NCBI RefSeq assembly: GCF_000764665.1
Contig: NZ_JRGM01000032.1
Span: 1 to 64,000, forward strand
From: Aeromonas lacus
GTDB taxonomy: Bacteria > Pseudomonadota > Gammaproteobacteria > Enterobacterales > Aeromonadaceae
Direction of reading: 5' to 3'
DNA length: 64,000 bases
The position numbers and the translations under genes are program-made. Below are positions 34,774 to 44,200 of the stretch, one piece after another; within the stretch, counting starts at the first letter, position 1; the number at the start of each line of letters is the position of its first letter. The notes beneath the pieces were generated by a model that made no database searches, had not been told where the DNA came from, and saw nothing but the letters and a program-made list of their open reading frames with translations.

Positions 34774-34920
34774 TATCCATTCCTTTATTGTGAGGGGAAC
34801 CTGCTGGTGCCGACGGCCGAGTATATCCCGCTCCCTGGAACATTTCCCGGAGCCCGATCACCACTCATGTTTCCTTTTGTAACAGAGCGTTGCTGATGAT
34901 ACCCGCTGCCTGCGGGATTT

Positions 34921-34947
34921 GAAAACGGGGCCGACTGGCGGCCCCGT
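34921..34947 (-). terminator. Terminator of slt
   Basis: On the minus strand ACGGGGCCG-CCAGT-CGGCCCCGT followed by TTTC, with a 9-bp GC-rich stem, 3 nt after the slt stop codon. Confidence 0.85.
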
Positions 34948-34949
34948 GC

Positions 34950-36851
34950 TCAATAGGCGTGGTTGAGCTCCCGATCCGACATGAAGCGCAGCGGCTGCTG
35001 CAGCTTGTGCTGATAGATAAGGTCAAACGACAACACGTTCTGCACGTAGTTGCGCGTCTCCTTGTAGGGGATGCTCTCGACCCAGACATCCATCGGCTTG
35101 TTTTCACTCTGATCGCGCCAGCGCTTCACCCGACCGGGCCCGGCGTTGTAGGCCGCTGCCGCCAGGATCCGGTTGCCATCGTAGAGATCGAGCAAGCGCT
35201 TGAGGTAGGCACTGCCCAGCCGGACATTCATCGCCGGATCAAACAGCTGCTGTTCGCTGCGATAGGGCACACCGAGCTTGCCGGCAGTCTCTTTGGCGGT
35301 CGAGGGCATCAGCTGCATCAGGCCGCGCGCCCCCACCGGTGACTGGGCCATCGGATAAAGAGCACTCTCCTGACGGGAGATGGCGTAGAGCAGGCTCATG
35401 TTGACCGCCCGCTCCCGCGCCACCTGACTGAACGTCTGCCTGTAAGGTTTGGGGAAGCGCAGCTCCAGTGCATCCCACGCCTCGGCGCGGATGCTGGAGA
35501 GGATAGCCAGCTCATGCCACCCCTGATTGAGGGCGATATGACCAAACTCGATGCGTTGAGCCACCGGGTTGCGATCCATGTTGTGGATCCACTCGGCCCG
35601 TGCTGCAGTGATTTCGTTCATCGACAGCAGCTCGCGCACCCGCAGCAGGAAGGGCCAACGCTGGCTGGCGGTGCGCCAGTCCGGGACATGCTTCACCCCC
35701 TGATTGACCATACGGTAGGGCACGCCGGTACGCTGGGCCGCCATGAACCCGTAGAAACCGCGCAGGTTGGCGGTCTCCAGATAGAGCTCCTGAGCCGGTT
35801 TCTTTTGCCCCTGCACTTCAAGGGAGCGCGCCATCCAGTAGCGCCAGCGATCCTCTTTCTGACGCGCCATCGGCATCTTTTTCACCCAACCGGATAGGCC
35901 GCGCCAATCCTGCTCCCAAATCGCGAGACGGGCCCGCAGCTCGGTGATATCGGGATCAGCCAGCCGCACTACCGTATTGTCGAGCCAGCTACGCTGGGCC
36001 AGTGAGCGATCCAGCAGCAAGCGCCGGGCAATGGCACGCTCAACCGGCTTGACCTCGGCCTGGGTCAGGCCAAAGCGGCTGCGAAAGAGCGCCAGCTGGC
36101 GCAGTACCGCCTCGGGTTCCTGATTGGCATAACGGGCCAAACCGAGTGAGAGCAGCTTCCTTGAGTAGGGATTGCTGCTGAAATAAGCTGGATTCATCGC
36201 CTTGGCAGGCTGTTCAAACAGGGTCACCATCTGATCGCCATAGCTTTGCAGGCTACCCGACAGGTTGGCCCCCAGATGGCGGATCAGGTTGGGGTTCTCC
36301 GCCTCGAACGCCAGGGTCATCCGCTGCCAGATCTTCTCCTGAGTACGCTGACCGGATGCCTGCCACAGCTTGAAGAGCGGCGAGCAGGCATCGGGGCGGG
36401 ATTGACCGCTCATCCAGAGTTTGCCAGCCCCCTGCAGCGCTTCACCCTGTTTGCCGGTGTTGTAGAGCGCCTGATAATGCATGCAGAGCAGATCGGTGGA
36501 GCTCGGCTTGGCCGGATAGAAGCGCAGGAATTGCGACCACTGCTCGCTCTGGGCCAGATAGGTGAGGTAACTGCGTTCCAGCCGGTTCGACTGGGGAGTG
36601 TCGCCATGCTCGCGGATAAAGCGGGTCACATCGTTGTAGTCGGCCGCCCCGGGCCGAAAGGCGAGCTGGTAATAATCGAGGTAGGGCAATAGGGGATAAT
36701 GAGCCAAACGGGCTCGAATTTGCTGGAAACGGGCCTGATCATCGGCCTTTACCGCATCGTAGGCCTGACGGTACAGCGACTGCTCCGCTGTTTGTGCCAT
36801 CAGACCCGGCGCAAACAGCGCCGACAAAACAATTCCCCATACAGCTTTCAC
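34950..36851 (-). CDS. slt: Soluble lytic murein transglycosylase Slt
   Basis: 633 aa; E. coli Slt70 has 645. Periplasmic enzyme that cleaves the MurNAc-GlcNAc bond and forms 1,6-anhydromuropeptides. GTG start, signal peptide 1-19 (cleavage after G-L-M-A), a long alpha-superhelical U/L-domain (20-460) and a C-terminal lysozyme-like domain. That domain has the catalytic Glu in S-R-Q-E-S-A-L near residue 490, G-L-M-Q-L-M-P near 510, and A-Y-N-A-G-P-G near 572. In enteric bacteria slt is followed by trpR; here a LacI-family gene follows instead. Confidence 0.95.
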   Translation of the reverse strand: MKAVWGIVLSALFAPGLMAQTAEQSLYRQAYDAVKADDQARFQQIRARLAHYPLLPYLDYYQLAFRPGAADYNDVTRFIREHGDTPQSNRLERSYLTYLAQSEQWSQFLRFYPAKPSSTDLLCMHYQALYNTGKQGEALQGAGKLWMSGQSRPDACSPLFKLWQASGQRTQEKIWQRMTLAFEAENPNLIRHLGANLSGSLQSYGDQMVTLFEQPAKAMNPAYFSSNPYSRKLLSLGLARYANQEPEAVLRQLALFRSRFGLTQAEVKPVERAIARRLLLDRSLAQRSWLDNTVVRLADPDITELRARLAIWEQDWRGLSGWVKKMPMARQKEDRWRYWMARSLEVQGQKKPAQELYLETANLRGFYGFMAAQRTGVPYRMVNQGVKHVPDWRTASQRWPFLLRVRELLSMNEITAARAEWIHNMDRNPVAQRIEFGHIALNQGWHELAILSSIRAEAWDALELRFPKPYRQTFSQVARERAVNMSLLYAISRQESALYPMAQSPVGARGLMQLMPSTAKETAGKLGVPYRSEQQLFDPAMNVRLGSAYLKRLLDLYDGNRILAAAAYNAGPGRVKRWRDQSENKPMDVWVESIPYKETRNYVQNVLSFDLIYQHKLQQPLRFMSDRELNHAY

Positions 36852-36952
36852 TGAACATCTCCATTGCGAGGCAAGAACACCGCCCGCGGGCGGTGGGTCT
36901 ACTGCCTCCCATTCTACCCGTTGCCAGCCAAGGCGACAGCGGGGAGAGGAGA

Positions 36953-39442
36953 CTATTTTTCTACGCCGCTCAGCTGAATTTCACGCGGGTACTCCTGCCT
37001 GGCGAGGCGCTGCACATATTTCTCCAGATAGGGCACCGGCAACGGCTTGGAGGCGAGGTAGCCCTGATAGAAGCTGCACCCCTGCGCCTTGAGAAACTCC
37101 AGCTGCTGGCGTGACTCCACCCCTTCGGCAGTGACGTTGAACCCCATGTGGCGTGCCATGGCGATCACCGCCTCGACAATGGCCATGTTGTCGCCATCCT
37201 TCGGGATGTCCTGGATGAAGGAGCGATCGATCTTGAGCTCGTCGGCAGGCAGCCGCTTGAGATAGCTCAGGGAGGAGTAGCCGGCGCCGAAATCGTCGAT
37301 GGCAAAGCTGATGCCAAGGGATTTGAGATCCGTCATCTTGCTGATGGTGTCCTCGGCATGGCCCAGCACCACGGATTCGGTGATCTCCAGATTGAGGCAG
37401 GCCGGATCCATGCCGGTTTGCGCCAGCACATCGTGGATCCGCTCGACAAAGTCGGTGGCATGGAACTGCTTGGCACTGACGTTGACCGAGATCTGCGGGA
37501 TATGGATACCATTCTCCTCCCACAGCACATACTGGGCACAGGCTTCATGGAGCACCCAGTTGCCGATATCGACAATAAGGTCGCTCTCCTCGGCGATGGG
37601 GATAAACTCGGCTGGCGAAACCAGTGCACGCCCCGCCGGCTGCCAGCGGATCAGCGCCTCGACACCTATGATATCGCCGCCATCCACCAGATGCTGTGGC
37701 TGATAGTAGAGCGTCAGCTCCTGCTGGTTGAGGGCGTTGCGCAGCTCGTTGTGGATGTGCAGGCGACGATCCGCCTGCTGCTGCATGGAGGCGTCAAAGA
37801 AACGGCGAGTCTTGCGGCCGGCCGACTTGGCCTGATACATGGCGGTATCCGCCTGCTTGAGCAGGTCATCCACCCCCTGCTCCCGATCCGGAAACAGGGT
37901 GATGCCGACGCTGGCACCAATGTGCAGCACCTGCCCCGCATAGGTGTAGGGCGCAGCAATCTCGGTGATGAGCCGCTCGGCAATGATATCAGCCTGCATC
38001 TCCGCCTGGGGCGGACTGGCCGACAACGACGGCAGCAGCAGGACGAACTCATCCCCACCGAGGCGAGCCAGACAATCGCCCTGACGCACCAGCCGTTTGA
38101 GCCGGGTTGCCACCTCTTTGAGCAGCCAGTCGCCGGTGGCGTGGCCAAGGGAGTCGTTGATGGTCTTGAAGTGATCTAGGTCGATAAAGAGCAACGCGCC
38201 GATCAGGCAGCTGTGGGTCGCCTCATTGAAGGTCTGAACCAGGGTTTCATGAAGCTGGCGGCGGTTGGGCAGACCAGTCAGCTCGTCGTAATAGGCGAGA
38301 TCCTGGATCCGCCGTTCGGCGGCCTTGCGCTCGGAGATATCCTCGAAGCAGATGACGAAGTGGCTTATGCCCCCCTTCTCATCCTGTACCGGCGTCACGA
38401 TTTCCCATTGGGGATAGGTATGACCATCGGCGTGCAGACGCTGGGTCTCACCCTGCCAGCGGCTCAGGGGATTGAGCTCGTAACCAAGCCCCCCCAGATT
38501 GGGCCAGAGATCCTGTTCCAGCTGCAGGCCGAGCACTGCCTGGCTATCAAATCCGGTGATCTGGCTAAAGGCGTTGTTGACCCGCAGGATCTTGAAGCCC
38601 GGGTCGGTGATGATGATCCCCTCATGGGTTTCGAAAGCTACCGCAGAGAGGCGCATCTGGGCATCTGATTGCAGCCGTTCCAGCTCGGCAACCATCCGCA
38701 CCGTAAAGGTGTTGAGCACCGAGTTGAGGTTCGCCATATCTGCCGGTGCCGAGCTGAGCAGCGCCAGATGGCCCAGCAGTTGCCCCCGGCCATCAAACAG
38801 CGGCTGACCGTAATAGGTCTGACCGGCTGCCAGCCACGGCTGGTACTCCTCCTGCTCGGAGATCACCTCCAGGCAGACCGCACCCTGCCGATAGAGCTGC
38901 TGGCAGGGCGTTCCCACCAGCGGGTAATCCTTGAGCGCCAGCCCGTCGGCGGCCAGCACCCGCACCCGATCCGCCGAGCTCAGCTCACCGACCCAGACCG
39001 CATCGACCTGCAGAATGTGGGAGAGCTGTTTGACCAGGGTGTTGAAGAAGTCGAGCCCGGTGCGGGCAGAGAGCGCCTGCGCCAGCTGGGTGAGCAGACT
39101 GGTCTGCAGCAAAGGCAGAGAGAGCTTGAGAGACGTTGCGGCAAGCGGGAGCAGCCAACCACAGCAGACCTCCTGGTTGGGCACAAACTGGCCACTCCAG
39201 AGCACATGGTTGAGGGCTCCCTCTTTATCTCTGAGGTGACCGATAAACTGTTCCGGCAGGTGTGATTCATGAAGGCGGATGAGGAAGTCGGCAAAACCCG
39301 CTTCATCTTCCGGCAGCAGCTGGTCGGCCCATGGATGGACACCCTTTCCTTGCCACTGCTGGCAGGTACCCTGATCAGAGAGACTCCACTGATCATGCTG
39401 CCGATCAAAAAACCACATGACCTGCGTGGCTTGATGCTTCAT
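36953..39442 (-). CDS. GAF-PAS-GGDEF-EAL cyclic-di-GMP signalling protein
   Basis: 829 aa. The N-terminal 100 residues are an unassigned sensor-like part, followed by a GAF-like region (about 115-260), a PAS domain (about 270-385, with F-V-I-C-F-E-D-I-S-E-R-K), then GGDEF (about 390-560) and EAL (about 575-820). The GGDEF motif reads G-G-D-E-F and the EAL motif E-A-L-I-R-W, and both are intact along with D-D-F-G-A-G-Y-S-S. Cyclase and phosphodiesterase activity are therefore both possible. No transmembrane helix is evident, so it is likely a cytosolic redox or ligand sensor. Confidence 0.92.
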   Translation of the reverse strand: MKHQATQVMWFFDRQHDQWSLSDQGTCQQWQGKGVHPWADQLLPEDEAGFADFLIRLHESHLPEQFIGHLRDKEGALNHVLWSGQFVPNQEVCCGWLLPLAATSLKLSLPLLQTSLLTQLAQALSARTGLDFFNTLVKQLSHILQVDAVWVGELSSADRVRVLAADGLALKDYPLVGTPCQQLYRQGAVCLEVISEQEEYQPWLAAGQTYYGQPLFDGRGQLLGHLALLSSAPADMANLNSVLNTFTVRMVAELERLQSDAQMRLSAVAFETHEGIIITDPGFKILRVNNAFSQITGFDSQAVLGLQLEQDLWPNLGGLGYELNPLSRWQGETQRLHADGHTYPQWEIVTPVQDEKGGISHFVICFEDISERKAAERRIQDLAYYDELTGLPNRRQLHETLVQTFNEATHSCLIGALLFIDLDHFKTINDSLGHATGDWLLKEVATRLKRLVRQGDCLARLGGDEFVLLLPSLSASPPQAEMQADIIAERLITEIAAPYTYAGQVLHIGASVGITLFPDREQGVDDLLKQADTAMYQAKSAGRKTRRFFDASMQQQADRRLHIHNELRNALNQQELTLYYQPQHLVDGGDIIGVEALIRWQPAGRALVSPAEFIPIAEESDLIVDIGNWVLHEACAQYVLWEENGIHIPQISVNVSAKQFHATDFVERIHDVLAQTGMDPACLNLEITESVVLGHAEDTISKMTDLKSLGISFAIDDFGAGYSSLSYLKRLPADELKIDRSFIQDIPKDGDNMAIVEAVIAMARHMGFNVTAEGVESRQQLEFLKAQGCSFYQGYLASKPLPVPYLEKYVQRLARQEYPREIQLSGVEK

Positions 39443-39813
39443 TTATGACTCCAACACAACAACCGACCACGTTTGATGTCCAGCAACAGGCAGCAGCAAC
39501 TGCCCCCGGATCCGCTCATGAGGTCGAAGACAGGAGGGGCAAAGTGCAAACATGCGATATCAAGCAGTGGGAACCGGATATGAGGTCGACACAGGGTGCT
39601 GCCAAGAGGGGACAGAAACGATCCTATTCCCGTCATACTGCCTGCCAGTTTCAAGGAGCTCAAGCGATTTTTGGCACGAAACCGGAAAAGATCACAATTT
39701 ATAAGTTGCTGAATAATGATGGCTGCGTTTTGTGACTTATGTCACATTTTAAGTACCACCAATCAGTAATCTGAAGGTGAAGACACAAGCAAGACGACCC
39801 GAAGGGGGCCTAT
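39443..39813. other. Intergenic region between the GGDEF-EAL gene and raiA
   Basis: 371 bases with lower GC than the flanks. The only clear element is the CRP site at 39731-39746. An open frame at 39445-39735 has no ribosome binding site and a low-complexity, Gln-rich product, and I do not call it a gene. Confidence 0.7.
39731..39746. promoter_or_regulatory. CRP site upstream of raiA
   Basis: TGTGA-CTTATG-TCACA: both half-sites match the CRP consensus exactly with the correct 6-base spacer, flanked by T-rich and AT-rich sequence. It lies 68 nt before the raiA ATG. cAMP-CRP control of ribosome-hibernation factors is known in E. coli. Confidence 0.88.
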
Positions 39814-40152
39814 ATGAAAATCGAAATTACCAGCAAAATCATCGACATCACCCCGGCTATTCGCGAGCGTATCGAATCCCGTTTTGAAAAGCTCGAACGT
39901 CTTCAGGTGCCTCTCATCACACCCCATGTGATTGTCTCCAAAGAGCGTCTGATGTTCATTGTCGAAGCCAGTGCTGGCATCCCCAACGGCAAACTGTTTG
40001 CCCAGGCAGAGCATGAGGATCTCTACGCCGCCATCAACGAATTGGGACAAAAACTGGAGCGTCAACTCAATCGCCATACCGAAAAACCCATTGCCCGTCG
40101 CGCCAATGCCGCGTTGAAGGAGCAGGTTGAAACGGACGAAGCTGACGCATAA
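39814..40152 (+). CDS. raiA: Ribosome-associated inhibitor RaiA (YfiA)
   Basis: 112 aa; E. coli RaiA has 113. It binds the 30S decoding region in stationary phase or cold and blocks translation. It has the family pattern M-K-I-E-I-T-S-K-I-I-D-I-T-P-A-I-R-E-R, P-H-V-I-V-S-K-E near residue 36, and A-A-I-N-E-L-x-x-K-L-E-R-Q-L-N near 75. A short acidic tail (Q-V-E-T-D-E-A-D-A) follows, as in YfiA and unlike short HPF. It is monocistronic, with a perfect CRP site upstream and a terminator downstream. Confidence 0.93.
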   Translation: MKIEITSKIIDITPAIRERIESRFEKLERLQVPLITPHVIVSKERLMFIVEASAGIPNGKLFAQAEHEDLYAAINELGQKLERQLNRHTEKPIARRANAALKEQVETDEADA

Positions 40153-40176
40153 GGCATCGAGGATCACAAAGAGCAT

Positions 40177-40203
40177 AAAGGCGGGTTATCCCGCCTTTTT
40201 GTT
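40177..40203 (+). terminator. Rho-independent terminator of raiA
   Basis: AAAGGCGGG-TTAT-CCCGCCTTT followed by TTGTTT. The 9-bp stem lies 24 nt after the raiA stop. It may also serve the converging gene. Confidence 0.92.
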
Positions 40204-40244
40204 TGCCTGATATTCAGCAGGCAGAGCAAGAGACACTCCAGTCC

Positions 40245-40754
40245 CTAACTGAGCCAGTGAAGGCGGGTATCGACCCCCTGCTGCAACCGGTCAAGCACCG
40301 GCAACAGCACCAGCGGATCCTCCTCACGCGGCACACTGGCTACCTTGTGTTGCAGCTTCTCGCGCCCCAGCAGCGTCAGATTGTCAAACACCGCCTCATC
40401 GATCAGCGGCTGTCTGGCTACCAGTGGCGGCGTTTGCAGTGCCAGCCAGAGCCGCACATCCACCATGCTTCCCCCCTGCTGCAACCGCTCATTGATGGCA
40501 CTGCAGTCACTCCCCGCTCCCTCGGCCATCAGCACCTGAGCCTCTCGCAGCTCGAAGTGCGCTCGCCAGTCCCGCTGGTCAGGGCTTGCCGCCGGCTTGG
40601 CATCGAACCAGGGCTGCTCTTCCACCGCATCGGTCAGTAGCGCCAGCTGCAATCGAAAATCAGCCCGATCGCCATGCTGAAGATCCTTGTTGAGGCGCTG
40701 CCCCAACTGGCCTTCATCGACGAGCAGCTGATTACGGATTGAACTGGGTAGCAT
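40245..40754 (-). CDS. VC2046/SO_2500-family protein
   Basis: 169 aa from the ATG preceded by AAGAG; a TTG at 40805 would add 17 residues. The N-terminal pattern L-L-V-D-E-x-Q-L-G-x-x-L-N, then R-A-D-F-x-L-x-L-A-L-L-T-D-A-V (residues 9-45), fits the gammaproteobacterial VC2046 family, whose function is unknown. It is acidic, helical and cytosolic, with no cofactor motif. The family call is from memory of its consensus and is moderate. Confidence 0.6.
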   Translation of the reverse strand: MLPSSIRNQLLVDEGQLGQRLNKDLQHGDRADFRLQLALLTDAVEEQPWFDAKPAASPDQRDWRAHFELREAQVLMAEGAGSDCSAINERLQQGGSMVDVRLWLALQTPPLVARQPLIDEAVFDNLTLLGREKLQHKVASVPREEDPLVLLPVLDRLQQGVDTRLHWLS

Positions 40755-40835
40755 GGGATAACTCTTGAAAATGGTGATTTCATCTCTTATCGGCCACATA
40801 TCCAATTCTTTTAATGGAAAAATCCGCTTCAGGGG

Positions 40836-40863
40836 TTCACAAAAGCGGAAGATCTGTTAGTAT
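40836..40863 (+). promoter_or_regulatory. Promoter of the tRNA-Tyr genes
   Basis: -35 TTCACA at 40836-40841, 16-nt spacer, -10 TAGTAT at 40858-40863, then a GC-rich discriminator GCGCCTC just before the first tRNA. GC-rich discriminators are typical of stringently controlled stable RNA promoters. Confidence 0.7.
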
Positions 40864-40878
40864 GCGCCTCGCACTTGG

Positions 40879-40963
40879 GGAGGGGTTCCCGAGCGGCCAA
40901 AGGGATCAGACTGTAAATCTGACGGCTCTGCCTTCGAAGGTTCGAATCCTTCTCCCTCCACCA
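40879..40963 (+). tRNA. tyrT: tRNA-Tyr (GTA), first copy
   Basis: 85 nt including the encoded CCA. The acceptor stem GGAGGGG pairs with TCCCTCC (last pair G-T). It has anticodon GTA in ACTGTAAATC, a long variable arm as in class II tRNAs, and T-loop GGTTCGAATCC. It resembles E. coli tRNA-Tyr over the whole length, and the second copy follows with a 32-nt gap. Confidence 0.96.
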
Positions 40964-40995
40964 TTCAAGTGCAAAAATATGAAGCAATACCCCGT

Positions 40996-41080
40996 GGAGG
41001 GGTTCCCGAGCGGCCAAAGGGATCAGACTGTAAATCTGACGGCTCTGCCTTCGAAGGTTCGAATCCTTCTCCCTCCACCA
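40996..41080 (+). tRNA. tyrV: tRNA-Tyr (GTA), second copy
   Basis: 85 nt, identical to the first copy across the gene including the encoded CCA. The repeat unit is 117 nt. It is expected to be co-transcribed with the first copy as a tandem precursor, as for the E. coli tyrTV pair. A terminator follows 12 nt later. Confidence 0.96.
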
Positions 41081-41092
41081 TCATTCAGAAAA

Positions 41093-41120
41093 CCCGGCCT
41101 TGCGCCGGGCTTTCGCTTTT
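41093..41120 (+). terminator. Terminator of the tRNA-Tyr transcript
   Basis: CCCGGC-CTTGC-GCCGGG followed by CTTTCGCTTTT. A short GC-rich stem with an interrupted T tract. Confidence 0.75.
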
Positions 41121-41238
41121 CTGGCCCGTCCAATCCGTTATCCCTCTGCACTCCCAACCTTTAGCGCCATTTGTCTGTTGGCGAGCGCGAAATAAAAACG
41201 GGAGGCCAGAGCCTCCCGTTGTTCAGTTCTCACCGCCA

Positions 41239-44200
41239 TCAGAGCGTGAAGCGATAGAAGATATCCACTGCCTGTGCCACCCCGCTCATCGCCTGCAGAT
41301 AGAGGCGCGGCAGCAGTTCGTAGCGCAGCTTGAACTCGGCGATGGGGCTGAACACCCCGACCCCGTACTGGAACTGCAAGCCCGGCAGCAGATAGGCCGA
41401 CAGGGTCACCTGGGTGTTGTCACCACTGCCTGCCGTATCGAGGGAAACATCGCTCATCCCGAGCGACTCGCCGATGCTCGACACCACGCCGTTGGCCTGA
41501 CTCACAGCACCGGCCACCAGCAGGCCGTTGAAACCGCCATCCTCACCGCCGGTCTGCAACCCTTTGCCGCGCAGCAGATAGGAGAGCTGTTCCGACTGCG
41601 CCATCTGCGGCTCGGAGTAGACATTGATCGCCGGCTTGCTGGCCGGGCCGGTCACTCGCACCCCCACCGTCACCTGCCCCTCGATGGTATCGGGGTCACG
41701 GTACGCCTCGATATTGAGGAAGGGGCGATCAAGTGGACCGGAGAAGAGGATCCGCCCCTCCTTGATGATCAGGTTCTGGCCATATGCCTTGAAGCGACCA
41801 TTGGTGAGCACCAGCTGACCATTGCCTGCCAGCGGCTTGCCCGGATCCTGACGAATATTGATGCCGCCCGACACATCGGTCTTGAGCCCCATCGCCTCCA
41901 GCTTCACATCATTGCCAAGGCGGATCGCCACCTTCATCGCCAGCGGCAGGCTGGTCTGCTTGGGTGGTGGGGGCAGATCATCATAAACCACGGTGACATC
42001 GTCAGAGACGGCGACCGCCGAGTCAGGCAGACTCTTGACCAGAATGCGTGCCCAGGGGATATCCACCTGACCGGTCACCCGGGTTTCGTCACCCAGCGAG
42101 ACGGCGATATCGGGGGATACCTTCACCCGCCCCATCCCCGGATACTGCGCCTCCAGCTCCTTGCCCTGAATGGTGAGGCTGCCGGTCACCGGCATCTTGG
42201 CCCAGCTGAGCCAGCCCCCCAGTGCCAGCGGCCCCTTGCCAACCAGCATGGAACCATCCAGCTCGGCCCGGTTGCCTTCGATCTTGAGGCGTGTCACCAG
42301 CTTGGTCAGGGTCACCATGTCGGAGTGGGTCTGCACCTCGCCATCGCTCAGATTGAGCTGGCCAAACAGCAGCGGCGCCGCCAAAGTGCCATCAAAACGG
42401 GCATTGGCCGAGATGACCCCGTGCAGGGAGCGCACCTCCGGAATGAGCGGGGCAAAAGTGTCGAGCTTGAGATCATCAAACTTGAGCTGGCCGCCGAGCA
42501 GACCGCGACCGGCGGGCTCCCTGATCAGCAGCTCGGTATCGATATTGCCGATCTGTTTGGAGGCAAAGTCGAGACGAATAGCCGCCTGCTGCCGCTCGAA
42601 ATCAAGGCCCAGCGCCAGCTGCTGATAATCGGTCTTGAGATCATCGGTGACAAAGGTACCCGGCGTGGTGCGCACCACCGCATGGAGGGTCGGCTGATTG
42701 CCGCGCCAGCTGGCACGGCCGTCGGCAGAGAGCACCGCCTGCCAGCTAAAGTTGTCCGGCAACCAGGGACGCAACCGCTTGAGGTCAAACCCGGCCAGTG
42801 CAAACTCCAGCGAGCCTTGCGCTGCCGAGACCTGGCTCCGTTTCACGCAGAGGCTGGCCCCTTGCGAGCCAAGGCAGAGATCCCCCATTGCCACGCGCTG
42901 GCGCGGCAGATCCACATCCAGATCCCAGGGCGAGGTAAGATCCCAGCGGCGCAGCGGGGTCTTCAGCTTGAGCTCGGAGAGAGCGCCACGCCAATGATCC
43001 CCACGCATTCCGCCCGCCAGTTTGAGGTTGGCCGCAACCGGGTCACCCTTCATGGTCAGGGTCAGCTGATGCTGGTTAAAATCACCGTTCAGATTGAGCA
43101 GCAGCTGGCTCAGCTTGGTGGCCCCCTGAGTCAACTCGGCAACCGAGAGTGACAGCTCGCCAGCTGGCCTGGCCCCCAGCGCGCCGTTGCCCTTGAGGGT
43201 AATGCCACCGAGATTGGTTCCCGCGTAGTAGAGACGGCCAGCGGTCAAGTCGGCAGCCACTCTGGGGGTCTGCTGGTTGCCGCTCACTTTCACCTGCCCC
43301 TTGATATCCCCCTTCAGACCGGGATAAATGCCGCCGAGCTGGGGCGCATCCAGTGCCGCATCCAGCTGCCAGCGAGCAGGGGCTATGCTCCCCTTGGCCT
43401 GCAGCTGGTTGGGACCGCTTTGCAGCGAGAGGGTCGGGATCTGCCACTCCATCTTGTCGTTACCGCGCAGCTCACCCTTGAGGGCCAGCGGATACTGGTT
43501 GAGCTTGCCATCGATCTTGAGCTTGGGCAGGTTGAGTTCCCAGTGGCCCGCCTCGTTCATCGCAAACCGGCTCTCCAGCTCACCGGCCAGCGTCCCTTTC
43601 AACTCAGGCACCAGCTCGGCCGGATTGATCCCCTTGAACAGGGTCGTCCCCTGCCACTCGATCCCCTTGTGCCAGGCGAGCTTGCCATCGAGTTTGAGCT
43701 CCCCCTTGAGGGCGTTGAGCTGCAAAGCGATCTTGCTGAGCCGCTCCAGATCACCCTTCCCTTCCAGCACAACCTTGAAGGGAGGGACATCGGTGCCCTT
43801 GCCAGCGGTATTGAAGGCAAACTGGTAGCCGGAGAGCTTGCCCTTGGCGGTCAGGCTCCCTTTATCCAGCCGATAGTTCGGCTCATCTTTGGCAGGTTTG
43901 TGCAACGGCCAGCCGAGGCTCTTCCAGTCGAGAGCCAGATCGAAGGGCAGATCCGGATCGAGCGCGGCCAGAGATCCCTTGAGGTTGGCGGCCACCGGCC
44001 CCTTGGCTGCCAGCGTCAGTGCCAGTTTGCCAACCGAGCCGCCCAGGGTCAGGGTCGCCTGCTCACCTTGCAGCTCGCCATCGAGCAACCCCTTGCGGGC
44101 CTTGGCATCCAGGGTCACCGCCAGCGGATAGTCATCCCCCAGCCGGATATTGCCCTTGAGCGCCAGATCCGCCATGGCATGGCGCAGCGACAACTCGCGC

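Noticed and set aside
39445-39735. 96-codon open frame before raiA
   Set aside because: It is Gln/Thr-rich and low-complexity with no ribosome binding site, and it overlaps the likely regulatory region near the CRP site.
40879-41120. Prophage or island attachment site at the tRNA-Tyr pair
   Set aside because: No integrase, no partial tRNA repeat beyond the two complete genes, and normal housekeeping genes on both sides.
40969-43152. Very long plus-strand open frame (727 codons) opposite tamB
   Set aside because: It starts inside the second tRNA-Tyr region and lies antisense to a clear tamB. It is a codon-bias shadow with a His/Gln/Arg-rich product and no ribosome binding site.
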